From Beverwykella pulmonaria (taxonomy: Eukaryota > Ascomycota > Dothideomycetes > Pleosporales > Melanommataceae): 64,000 nucleotides of DNA. The translations under genes were made by a program, and so were the position numbers. Below the pieces are notes generated by a model. That model saw only the letters and a program-made list of their open reading frames with translations, searched no databases and was not told the origin of the DNA. Each line of letters begins with the position of its first letter. Within the stretch, counting starts at the first letter, position 1. The DNA lies in contig BCHH01000005.1 in NCBI GenBank assembly GCA_001599595.1, positions 848,671 through 912,670 of the forward strand, read 5' to 3'. This document shows, in pieces, positions 24,789 to 35,862 of the stretch.

Positions 24789-26061
24789 ATGGCCACGCCG
24801 CGTCTGCCATTTCTATGGCCGATGCTATTTAGGCCACAACGGACTCCTCGAGTAGCAGCACGCATCCCGATTCGCAAAACATCTTTGTCCAGATGCCTTA
24901 CCACTACCACACCTCACGCACAAGGACCAGTCCAGCGCTATGGCAAGGCCCACGAGCCAGCCCCACATTTGCACGAGAAAGAAGCTCCAAAAGAGGGCGA
25001 TAAGCCCGCTCAAAGCGAGACCAACACAACTGCACAGGAAACCCCCAAAAGCGCGACCGAAAAGAGCTCCCCGGGACCCATAGAAGAAGAGGAAGAGGAG
25101 GAACCTCTCACAACAACGCCAACTACGCCGCCCTCCCAGTCCACGCTCAACGCCTCCGAATCCGCACCTACCACGCCCTCCCCAGAGGCAGTGAAAACGG
25201 GCGATCAAAAACCTCTGGAGACAGTCATGAACATGCCCTCTCCGGCTGAGGAGGAGCAGCGCAAACCAACACACCTCAAGACTCCACCCTACGTCCACCA
25301 CTTCGACACCTACGGGCTTGTCAAAGACCTCGCCAAAAGTGGGTTCACAGAAGAACAAGCCGTCACTGTCATGAAAGCGGTGCGGGGTATACTCACGGGC
25401 AACATGGAGCTTGCGCGGAACGGGCTGGTCAGCAAATCTAGTGTCGAGAACGAGACGTATTTGTTTCAGGCGGCATGCAGCGAACTGCGGACAGAGGTCG
25501 GGAATAATCGCAAAAGAGAGACGGAGAAGATGAGGAGTGAGCGCACGCAGGTGCAGCATGAGTTAGATATTTTGAACCAGAGAATGACACAGGAGACGGC
25601 GTCGTTAAAGGATGAGTTGAAGGGGCTGTTTGATGATAGGAAGATGGCGGTGAGGCAGGAGCAGAGGACTATGGAGACGAAGGTAAGGTCTATTCGCGTA
25701 CGGATGCTGTGCTTTGCTCATGTGGATGTAGATTCAAGAACTCAACTACAAGATCACCGTGGCATTGAACTCAGATGCTCGCAGCGAGGTCGAAGGCCTG
25801 CGATGGGTGCTTACACGACGAGCTGCAATCACCGTTGCGGTCTCGGCTTTCATACTGTTCGCGTCGCTGCGCTACTCCACTTATATCAGCCACCTGGAAG
25901 CCGACAAGAGGAAGAAAGCGAAAGAGGGACGCCCACCTCCAGACGATGGCCATGGCGGAGGCCAAAGTGATCCCAATTATGCCAACGCCAACTCTGCGCA
26001 TAAAGATACTCACGTTGGCAATGAACTATTGGCTATTGAGGGCGGTGTTTCCCTCGGATGA
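24789..26061 (+). CDS. MCUR1/CCDC90/FMP32-like mitochondrial coiled-coil protein (DUF1640)
   Basis: A 407-residue protein from exons 24789-25682 and 25732-26061 (a 49-nt GT-AG intron). The N-terminus is basic and Ser/Arg-rich (FRPQRTPRVAARIPIRK), as expected of a mitochondrial targeting sequence. A long acidic, Thr/Pro-rich linker follows. The DUF1640 core then begins HFDTYGLVKDLAKSGFTEEQ and continues as a coiled coil (HELDILNQRMTQETASLKDE) to one C-terminal membrane helix (AAITVAVSAFILFASL). This is the family of mammalian MCUR1/CCDC90B and yeast Fmp32, inner-membrane proteins linked to calcium-uniporter and cytochrome oxidase function. The linker is longer than in yeast and looks disordered. 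The family call is strong; the exact role is inferred. Confidence 0.85.
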
Positions 26062-26142
26062 GGCATAGGACGTAGAAATTTGGCACGAAAGCGTCAAGGC
26101 GTGATACATCCAAGCAGACAATATATAATTATCCACACACGT

Positions 26143-27033
26143 CTACAATTTATGTTTCTTCTCCCCACTCGCCATCTTCCTAAACTCCTCCTGTGGTACG
26201 CCCTTCAAAAATCTCTGCAGTCCCGCAAACACCTCCTCCACGCCCTGCTTCTCCAGCACTTCCATCTCCGGCCGTCTAATCAGCGCCTTGATCCGAATCA
26301 AACTATCACTGTTCAAATGGTCGCCCAGTCTCTCATCAATCTCCTTCAGCACTTCCTCCAAAAACTTCGGAGAATCCTTAGAACCAACATCGAACACCTT
26401 ATTCACAAACCCTGTGTGTACCAGATCCTCGATTCCTATCCTCTTGCTCATTATCAGCGCCTCGTTCGCTTTACTGATACCCAGTCTCCGCACGAAACCG
26501 ACCGAGGCATTCCCCTCAGCGACGAGGCCGAGGGAGGAGAAGGGAGTGAGGAGATACGCGTGCGGTGCCGCATAGATGAAGTCTGAGAATGCGATCAGCG
26601 CGGCCGATAGCCCAACCGCGGGACCATTTAGCGCAGTGACGAGGATCTTGGGGTGCGAGTAGAAGGCCTGCGTGATATGCAGGTTGTTCGAGACGAAGTT
26701 CTGGAGCCAGAAGCGGCGGAGGTCGGAGGGCTTGTCCGAGGAGGGGCCAGAGCCGCCGATGGATACGTCAGCGCCACTGTGTGTATAGTTCGTTAGCACT
26801 GTTTGCAGCAGGGTTGGGATTGGGGATCATGAGAGGATTGCTTACGCAGAGAAGAATCGACCGTTGCCAGTTAGGACAGTGATGTATATATCGTCCCTAG
26901 CTGCGACTTCGTGCATCGCGTTCGCGAGCGCGAAGTATCCATCTTGGTTCAGTGCATTGAGCTTCTTGGGTTGGTTGAGCGTGATGATAGCGACTTTTCC
27001 TTTGTAGGAGACGGTTATGGGGTTTAACGACAT
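26143..27033 (-). CDS. Enoyl-CoA hydratase/isomerase, peroxisomal delta3,delta2-enoyl-CoA isomerase type
   Basis: A 273-residue crotonase-fold protein from exons 27033-26846 and 26776-26143 (70-nt GT-AG intron). The fold is shown by VAIITLNQPKKLNALNQDGY, the oxyanion-hole segment GNGRFFSAGADVS, and ALNGPAVGLSAALIAFSDFI, and later by PFSSLGLVAEGNASVGFVRR. The E in LGLVAEG is at the position used by yeast Eci1-type isomerases. The last three residues are His-Lys-Leu, an acceptable variant of the PTS1 signal (yeast Eci1 ends His-Arg-Leu), so peroxisomal import is likely. It would act in beta-oxidation of unsaturated fatty acids. It is divergent from the Pet100 gene across 500 bp. Confidence 0.85.
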
Positions 27034-27533
27034 GATGAATGACTGTGACAGATGAGAGGGATTGAGAAGGGAACGCGCACTGGAGGAGGTCAGCAGTGAT
27101 GTTGGGTGTTGTATTGTTGGATGACGGGGTTTGGAGAGTAAGTAAGCTTGGGGTTTGAGCCGAGGCAATTTCAAAGTGGATTCGGAGTTTGAGATGCGGT
27201 CAGAAACATTGGGAAGGCCTGTGATTTGTCAATTGAGTGGTGGTTTTTTGTGTTCAGTAATTCAATTATTGGGCATTTTACCGATTTGATAAGATGCTTA
27301 GGTCGCCCTCAGACAGTTAGAGCAGGACGAGAGTAATTACTGCGTGACAGCTTGCGGAGCTGTCACGCGGGGAAGTTGAGCCCCAGATTATGCCATCGCG
27401 TTAAATCTTATCTCCGAACCATCTCCATCATTTCTTGCCAATTTCAATTGCATCAACCCACCACTACCGCCGCCACCACCACTACCACGATCCACCACAC
27501 ATCTTTCCAGTTCAACCACCTACCACCGCGAAA
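27034..27533. promoter_or_regulatory. Bidirectional promoter region, isomerase / Pet100
   Basis: A 500-bp spacer between divergent start codons. It contains an 11-bp perfect hairpin (27342-27368) and, next to the Pet100 start, a CCACCA-rich pyrimidine leader. Confidence 0.6.
27342..27368. promoter_or_regulatory. Palindromic element, 11-bp arms
   Basis: GCGTGACAGCT and AGCTGTCACGC are perfect inverted arms around TGCGG. The arm contains TGACA/TGTCA. It sits 166 bp before the Pet100 start and about 310 bp before the isomerase start. Confidence 0.5.
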
Positions 27534-27844
27534 ATGGGTGGACCCAACCTCGAAGTCTTCAAAGCGCGTTCCACCCGTCTTTCTCTCTCTCCGACCCTCC
27601 TCTAACCTCGTGATAGTTCGGAATGTACATCCTCTTCCCCATCGGCGTGATGTACTACTTCGGCACAAATCTTGACGGGCGTTTCGCAGTACCCGACTTC
27701 TGGCCCAAACCTGAGCAGACGCATAGGATTCCGTATGAGAGGGAAGAGATCAAGAAAGAGTTGGAGCGGTTGAAGGCGAGGAATTTGGAGGGTAAGAGAT
27801 TGAGGGAGGCGGAGGAGGCACGGAGGGGCATAAGGGAAGAGTAG
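27534..27844 (+). CDS. PET100: Pet100, cytochrome c oxidase assembly factor
   Basis: An 85-residue mitochondrial inner-membrane protein needed to assemble cytochrome c oxidase. Exon 1 (27534-27563) encodes MGGPNLEVFK, the invariant start of the family. Exon 2 (27617-27844) begins FGMYILFPIGVMYYFGTNLD, the single membrane helix, followed by the matrix/IMS segment FWPKPEQTHRIP and a charged helix rich in Glu, Arg and Lys. For the frame to hold, the intron must run from 27564 to 27616, starting GCGCGT and ending CTAACCTCGTGATAG: a GC-AG intron with a perfect branch site but a weak donor. The only nearby GT donor shifts the frame and destroys the conserved FGMY. Length is normal for the family. 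Confidence 0.9.
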
Positions 27845-28135
27845 CCGAAGTTAAGAGGTGGAGAATATAAAGCTGGGAATTATGAAGAGGGAAGAGGTGA
27901 AATGGTTTATGGGTGAATGATTCACGGGGGTTATTGGCCCACCACGATGTGTACCATAATGTGGGTGCAGAAATTTCTCGTCTTTCGAAAGGATACATTC
28001 TTCTCGCCAGGGCTTCTCTGATAGAATTTATTCTGACTAGCTGGCAGGCAAAAGGTGCGCTCGTAATTCAAGAAGCGCTTATATAACGGCCTGGTTGAGC
28101 TGAGGCCGGTTGGCCCTGATATGTACAATATTGTA
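27845..28135. other. Convergent 3' intergenic region
   Basis: About 290 bp between the converging Pet100 and YebC-like genes. No coding sequence seen. Confidence 0.6.
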
Positions 28136-29169
28136 CTATACAGTCACTTTGCTTTGCAATTCCGCCCACAAATCGTCAGATATTGTTCCCTTTGACCAAT
28201 TTGTGTAGACTCCTTGGATCCCAGATACATCTTGCAGTGCATCTAGGAAGTTGACGAGCTCCTTCGCCGCGCCGTCATCGTCCAATGGAACCTTTGTGTC
28301 CTCGTTTGGGTCCCAGATGATCTCGCACTCCTCAATTTCCACTTGAAGGTCTTTCGTAAGCATCGCAGCTGTTACGCTTGTCTGTGCGGGCTCCGTATAG
28401 ATCACCACTCTCCCTTCGTCGTCTTCCACAACGTCCAACGCACCGGCTTCCAGCGCAGCTTCGAACACGTCATCAATCCCTACATCTTCCTTCTTTTGCA
28501 GTACTATCCGACCCTTCTTCTCAAACATATATGCGATGGGTGACACGGCCCCTCCTGCTTCCTTAATTAACAGCCGTAGGTCCGCTAGTAATCTGAGCTT
28601 GTTGTCCGTTTGGCACTCGAAAACGGTGGCAACGGACGGAGGCAGTATCGCTTCGACAAAGACGGACTCGAGCGCAGCTCCGGTCGCAGATAGGCCCTGG
28701 CCGCGCGCAATGGCGGCTTCTATGCTAGCTTTCGGTACAGCGGTTTTCTTCGCGATGGATATGGCAAGTGCGAGGCGGGGGTTCATGTTCGGGTCTGGGC
28801 CGCCCACTACATATACCAGTTAGCGATCGTTTTGACATGAATATGCTGAAAGTTGGGCGCACGTTTGACTGCATTGGTGATGTCCTTGGTCGTGTTCGCT
28901 CGCTGCTTGCTCTTCGCCGCATCATTCTTGGCCTTGTCATGCTTGGTCGTCGCCCATTTTCTGTGCCGTGTCAATTGATGCTCTCAACACTCTGCATATG
29001 CAGCGGTCACGTACGAGTGGCCGGACCATACACTTGGTGAGCTCAAGAAGCCCCGCGCCTGCTCGTACCGGCAAACTTTGGGGACTTGGGCCGGACGGTG
29101 GCAGGCACAATGAATGAAATTGTCCAGCGAGCGAGCGGAGCCGACGAGGCGCCGGAATGGCGCTGACAT
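28136..29169 (-). CDS. YebC/TACO1-family mitochondrial translation factor
   Basis: A 307-residue protein from exons 29169-29015, 28960-28863 and 28806-28136; introns are 54 and 56 nt GT-AG and the frame closes. The N-terminus (APFRRLVGSARSL) is basic and suits a mitochondrial presequence. The family start SGHSKWATTKHDKAKND spans the first intron. NMNPRLALAISIAKKTAVPK, PKASIEAAIARGQG and GAVSPIAYMFEKKGRIVL follow. Bacterial YebC and human TACO1 and yeast Dpc29 share this fold and help mitochondrial or bacterial ribosomes translate specific messages such as those with proline runs. The older label 'probable transcriptional regulator' comes from the bacterial relatives. Domain and length are normal. 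Confidence 0.9.
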
Positions 29170-29393
29170 GTTGAGTTCTATGTGATGGGAGCGATTGGTT
29201 CATGGGGATTCGAACATTTTCGAAGGGGGTCGTGTCTCTTGGCAGACGGAGGTCCGCCGCCGCATCTTTCCACCCTCGAACCTCAGGCTAACAACCGCGA
29301 CTACTGAGATACACGGCCGCCCCGCCATGCGAATCGCACGCTCGAACGTCCCGACATCCACTCTAAACTGCACGCGAGGCCTGTGTAGGGACC

Positions 29394-32300
29394 ATGGCAG
29401 CCCCGGACTCGCAGCCTCCCAACGGCGCAACGGCCTCGACCCCCTCGAGCCCCGAGCTCGATATCCAGAAGCTGCACGCGCTCCCGTCTGAGCAGCAAGA
29501 TCTCTACTTGCTGACCTTCACCGCTGACCTTGCACGCCATGTCGCCTCCCTCGATGCTGATGGCGCCACAGGCCACCAGTTCTATGTCAAGAAGCAGCTC
29601 TTCAAGATCATCGGCCTGGCTTCCCCCGCCCCTACACGAGTAATACGGAACAATCTAGGACGAGCCTTCGCAGGGATATTCGAGAAAGGCGACCGGAAGC
29701 TTCTCTTCGAGACCATCAACGAGTTAGTGGGCATCCTCAATGCGGCTGGCAAGAGCGAGAAAGACGTCAGGGCAAAACATGCGGCTGCCCACTGTCTGGG
29801 TGCTGTCTTCGAGGCTGCTGGGGATAGCGCTATTGGTCTTTCGCCGCTGGCAGCTACCTCTCTAGTACGTCTCGTCAAGTTTGCGCAGAATTATACAGGT
29901 CTCAGAGCGACGCTCCTGAAGGCCGTGGGCAAAGTCTTCAAAGGGATCGGATCGTCTGCCGACGAGGCTGTTGCGAGGGATGCCTGGAAGCAGTGCCGAA
30001 CCATATGCGTCAACGATAGGTCTCTTCTCGTGCAGACTAATGCATGCTTTTGCTTGGAACAGTTGGTCCGATACACCCCTTATTTCGACAATTCAACCGA
30101 CTTCGACAAATTACTCAATGCGGTCTGGAAAACCATCGAAAGCGGCTCTTCTACTGTCAGAAACGCAGCTGCCTCTTGCGTGAGCGCAGCGCTCATAAAG
30201 AACTACTCGGAAACTGCGCCCATTGAAATGCCGTTAGCAAGATCAAAGACGATGAAGAAGAAGAGCAAAAGACCAAATGACATGGATGGCGACGAGGATG
30301 TAATGGAACGCCCGGGGTCACCTGCGCCGAGGAAATCAGCTACCAGACTGTCGTTTACCATCACCAGTCTGCTCAAGACATTATCGACTCATTATTGCAA
30401 GCCTGCGACTGGAAATCGAGCCAGAGCCGGGATCGCTATTTGTTACATGAAGACGCTGAGGGCGTTGGGCGAGAACGTTGTCGAGGCCAAATATTCGGAC
30501 ATCGCGCGCCACTTTTTCACGGATCTTCTCGGTAATCCCAGTATTGTTCATAACCGGTACCGCACGTTGAGCACGAGGAAGTACGTTGCCATTGTTCTAG
30601 AAACTGTGGTTGGTCGCGAAATGCTCGGAGAGTCTGGACAGCTCAATGCTGCCAGATTTGTTGTCAACGACATCCTTAGAGACTATCCGCAGGCCCTAAA
30701 GGAGCGACCGGAGCCATCAAAGCAGACCTTAATCGGAGCCCTCAGCACTCTTGCGTCGCTGCTCAAGAGTCTTGGATCCGCTGCGAATGTGATTGCGGAT
30801 GCTACCAGAGACGGCTTATTACAAGTGCTGCAGCATCCAAGCTACACCGTGCAGGTCTATGCATCGGCATGTCTTCGCTCATTCGTCCTCGCCTGCCCTT
30901 TACAGTTACTACCATCCGTCACTATATGTATGAACAGTGTGAATCGCGAACTTGCGCTTCTTGCAGGTGCCCGACAGTCTCCAAGACGATGTGTCGGTCT
31001 TGCCAATGGCCTTTCGGCTGTCTTGAGCACTTCGACTGCTCAGCCGCTACATGGCTCAGTGGATGTCAATTCTAGAGTACTCTCCCAGGCGACCTCTCTC
31101 CTCAAATCTAGCAGCAACTCCGACTTGCGGATATCCTCAACCCAAATCCAAGTAGCTTGGATTCTAATAGGCGGGCTGATGACATTGGGACCCAATTTTG
31201 TTAAGATACACCTTTCGCAATTGCTACTTCTCTGGAAGAATGCACTACCAAAGCCGTTGAACAAGGACAACATGGTACAGCGGAATGTGTTGGAACTCAG
31301 CTTTTTGGCTCATGTGCGAGAGTGTGCTTTGGGATCGATATTGACCTTTTTAGAGTTCAATAGCCGATTGCTGACTCTGGATGTCACGAAAAGACTGGCT
31401 GCAATGCTACAGAACACAACGATGTTTTTGAACACCCTACCTAACAAGAAAACAACAGATGATATCTCTCAAAGACTCTCCCCAGCTCTGCAACTCCACG
31501 ATTTCGATCTCATGGTTCGAAGAAGGGTTCTGCAATGTTATACAAAGCTTGTGGAACTAAGTCCTGCAGGAAGCAGCGAAGTGCTTCTCCAAACGAACCT
31601 ACTGCCTTTTGCAGTATCATCCTTCGCCGACCCAGACAACTATACACCGAGCTCTTTGAGCACCTCAATCGCTAGTTCTGCGGGCACCTTTGAGAGCATT
31701 TGGGATGTGGCGGACAACTATGGCTTTGGAGTAACTGGATTAGTCAAGGGCTTTGACATTCGGCCATTGCCCGGAGAGCATGATACAGGAGCACGACATC
31801 ATTGGGTTACGAGACATAGTCCAGATGCCTCGATTGACCACACTGTAAGTTGGTGTGGCCACATACCCATGCATACAAAGCTTAACATGGACAGCTTCTC
31901 TCGCCCATCTGTGGCGCCCGCGAACACGACTCAATATCACTATATCTCGGTTCATCAGATGACGCTACGGAGCTACCTGATCCCCCGGCTACGCAAGTTG
32001 TCAATTCTGCGTTGCAATTGTTTGCCATTTGCCTACCTCTACAGACCGCCAAAATACAAGAAAGTATACTGGAACAAATGACCTCCTTCCTCTCGGCGAA
32101 CAGCTTGCAAAGAGACAGTAACCGAAAAGCTGCCATGATGGTTAACATTGCCTTCGCCGTACTTGCAGCTTTGAAAGTAGCAGTGAAGGAAACAAAATCT
32201 GCTCCAGGGTCTTTGAAGGGCTCAGCAGTGGAGAAGGTTATGCAAGAGTTGCTGCACGTAAGTAGTCTCCATAAGCAGAACCCTGCTCATAAACCTGACT

Positions 32301-35300
32301 GTTGCAGGTGTTCATCATACTCCCTGATCCTTATGTGCGCAATATTGCGGCTGAAGCATTGGGGCGGCTGTGCAATAGCTCTGGAACCGCTGTTACGGGC
32401 AATGAGATCAATTACTTGGTCGACCGAATTGTGGCAAATCGGGAGCCAAACGCCCGCTCCGGGTACGCCATTGCCCTAGGCTGCATCCACACTCAGCTTG
32501 GTGGTATGGCAGCAGGCTTCCATCTCAAGAACATCCTTGGAATATTGATGTCTTTGAGTAACGACCCGCATCCCGTCGTACACTTCTGGGCTTTGGAAAG
32601 TCTTTCCAGGGTAGCGGATTCAGCTGGACTTACCTTCTCTGGCTATGTCACCAGCACGCTTGGCATGTTGGCACAGCTGTATGCAGCAGATACCCACAAT
32701 GACGAATCCGCTTCTCTGGCTTCATCAAACTTCGAGGTCGATCTGCCTTCTCCCGCCGTTATTGCTCGTTGCATTGACAGTACCATCAACGTTCTGGGTC
32801 CCGACCTCCAAGACATGGCGAAGGCCCGCGATATGATTATGACTCTCATTGGTCTCTTCAACACAGAAGCCGATAATTTGGTCGTAATAGAAAGCCTCAA
32901 ATGCCAGGAACACATCTCCTTGTACGCACCTGGACACATGGAGTTCTCCCTTTACGTCAAGCATCTCCAGCATGCTGTGGAAAGCCCTTCAGCACATATA
33001 AGCGATATGGGTGTTGATGGGCTACACAACCTGATGAGACGAAATACAGATGAGGTCATTCGAGCTGGGAACCCTGGCCTAGAAGATCAACTTTGGCACG
33101 TACTTGACAGGCTGCCGGAGCACGAAGTGGTTCGGAACATATTTCGTAATTGGCTACAACAGACAGGACTTAGCGATACCGCAGCATGGGTTCAGCGATG
33201 TCAAACCGTCCTCACCAAGACCAAACGAGTCGCAGAAGCAGAAGAGAAGGCAGAGACGAAGCCCAAGAGCGAGGGCTTAGACATTCAAGATGACGAGGTT
33301 GCTGGCTTTGCTAGCGCTTCGAACGCTGCTGGCGGAGATACTGGTAATTCCCCTCAAACCAGTCAGGAACTGTTGAAGTGGCAGGTTCGAACCTTCGGCA
33401 TGGACTGCTTGAGCGAGCTCCTCGCCATGGTCAGCAAAGAAGCGACTTTCCACGAAGATTCGCCTGCTGTTCTAGCACTACAGCAGAGAATCGCTGATGT
33501 CGTTCGTATCGCGTTCTCTGCTTCGACCGCTGGTGTTGTGCAGTTGCGAATACGGGGGTTAAAGATCATCGACCAGGTTCTCAAGGTAGGCTTGCCTAAT
33601 GAGAAATTTGATATCACTTCCCCTAACATATACATAGCTCTTCGGCAAGACTCCAGATCCAGACTTTCCAGAAGTAACGCTCTTGGAACAGTATCAAGCC
33701 CAGATCGGATCCGCACTTACTCCTGCCTTTGCAGCAGACTCCTCCCCAGAGCTAGCAGCAGAAGCCGTGAATGTTTGCGCCACGTTCATTGCTACTGGTA
33801 TCGTTACTGATGTAGATCGAATGGGTCGTATCCTTAAGCTTCTCGTTTCGGCTCTTGAGAATTTCTCTAGTAAGTTGATTTTTTACGCTTACCGTTGAAT
33901 CTTTGCACTAACAATAATATAGGCGATTCAGAGACTGCGGCGATCGGCGATCTCAAAGGTCTCAGCTCAAATGCCCAAGTCATGGTCAAAATGTCAGTGT
34001 TTTCTGCTTGGGCTGAGCTCCAGATCGCCAGCGCCGAGCAAACATATTTGGTTGATGTCCTCAAGCCACACATTGCCAAACTCACGCCTCTTTGGCTCTC
34101 ATCACTACGGGAGTATGCTCGCTTGAGGTTCGAGCCGGACATCTCCTCTATGGGCTCAGCGTCCATGTCTGGCAGTCTTGACACCATTTACGCCGCTCTG
34201 AATCGGGAAACCTTGCTGAAGGTATAGTTTTTCTTTCCTTGCGATAAATGCTTTGCTAATGTTTTAAAGTTCTACCAAGAGTCGTGGCTCAACCTAGTTG
34301 ACGCAATTGCAAGTCTCATCGACGAAGACAGCGAATTTGTCTTTGATGCCTTGGATGGCAAAACCGAGCTTTCAGCCAACGCTGGCAGCGGAAAAGCCGA
34401 CAACATTAACTATCGTGACGAGCCTGTTGCCTTCTTCTTCGTGCTGTTCGGGCTCGCATTTGAAGCATTAGCAGGACGCCCAGGAGACTTACAAGCGTCA
34501 AAAGAGCAGATATTGGAAATTCTGCAAGCTCTTAAAAAGATCTTGCGGCCATCCGTATCAGGACATGCGATTTATCAGGAAGTCGTTTTCTCAGAAACAA
34601 TGGACATGCTTGACCGGCTGGTTCTGACGGAGGGATTGAACGTACAAACAGTCATTGTAGAGATCGCGAGGAATCTGTGCCTGGGCCATCCGTCTGCTCG
34701 GAGGGATCAGAGGTAAGCTTACAGATCTAACCTTCGTAAGTGATCACTAATGATATCAGTGCAACACCTGGTGATGAGAACCTTTCCGAAGACATCGACC
34801 AGCTCTTTGAGTTGACTAAGATTATGGTGTTGGTTCTGACAGGATTGGTGCCGAACCTCAATGGCGCTAAGACTGGAGGCACGTCTGTGATATCCCCTTA
34901 CTATTATCATTTACTGACTCTTCGAAGCAACCCGCTACGACCTCAACGAAGAAGCAGTATCCCTCCTGAAGACCGCTCTTTCCGCCCTCGTCGATGCTTC
35001 ACAGGTCTTTCCCGCAATCATTAAGACCGATCTCCATGCTTGCGTCCTACACATCTTCGCCACAATACTCGGCACTGGCCCCTGCCAAACAACCGTAGTC
35101 CCTCAAGCCCTTCCAATATTTAAGCGGTTCGTTACCAGCCTATCTCTCCACTCCGGCACTGGGTCAGAATCAAGCACACAATTACGCGCAACACTCACCA
35201 AATTCCTGGCTATTTTAAAACATGCCCAAGGACGCGAATTCGACGCTGCCCTCGCATGCGAGAAGAATACCATTCTGGCCACCACCATCCTCCTCAGCTC

Positions 35301-35862
35301 TGCAGCTGGCTCCTTCGAGCCTACAGACCCACTCATCAAGCGATTCGTCGATGAACTCTTCGATTGCCTAGATAGCCGTATGACCAGCAAAGTAGCAGCG
35401 GGGTGCTGCCGCTCGCTGCTCCTTCTCCCCAAAAAGGGGTCAGTAGAAACCGCGATAGCATCGCAGATCCTCCCCCAAGTCCTCTCCTTCCTTGCCAACC
35501 CCTCTGACGTTGAAGGGCTGGAAGAAAGCCGCACGACACTCGCGCACACCGTCGTCGCCCTGATATCTATACTGCCGAACCCTGAGCAGCGACAACTGGC
35601 AGGCAAGATTATCGTACCTGCACTATTAGCACGCGCGAGTAATGAACCAAGCGCAAAATCTGAGACTGCAGCACGATTGCTCGAAGTTGCAGGTAAGGAC
35701 CAGGATGCATTTAGAGCAGTGCTCGCTGGGCTGAATTCCGAGCAAAGAAGCTTCATGGAGAGAGTGCTGAAGGAGGGAGGTGTTGGACGACAGGATAGAA
35801 GGGTTGAGAGCGAGGATAGTGAGGAGCCCAGTATTGCGCTTAAGATGAACTTTGGGAGTTGA
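29394..35862 (+). CDS. HEATR5/Laa1-type HEAT-repeat protein (AP-1/clathrin accessory)
   Basis: A 2039-residue alpha-solenoid protein related to yeast Laa1 and animal HEATR5, which help recruit the AP-1 clathrin adaptor at the trans-Golgi and endosomes. Exons are 29394-31844, 31895-32257, 32308-33585, 33638-33869, 33923-34221, 34270-34712, 34760-34878 and 34928-35862; the total is an exact multiple of three. The N-terminus has FYVKKQLFKIIGLASPAPTR and RAKHAAAHCLGAVFEAAGDS, typical of the family. HEAT-like helices continue to RNIAAEALGRL, RSGYAIALGCIH and the C-terminal RYDLNEEAVSLLKTALSAL. The last intron (34879-34927) must start GC (GAG|GCACGT) and end AG; both GT alternatives put the conserved C-terminus out of frame. 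Charged insertions such as KKSKRPNDMDGDED lie in loops. Length matches yeast Laa1 (about 2000). Confidence 0.9.

Noticed and set aside
24825..25559. Long minus-strand frame opposite the MCUR1-like gene
   Set aside because: It is antisense to a well-supported coding exon and has composition expected from the Thr/Pro/Glu-rich sense strand.
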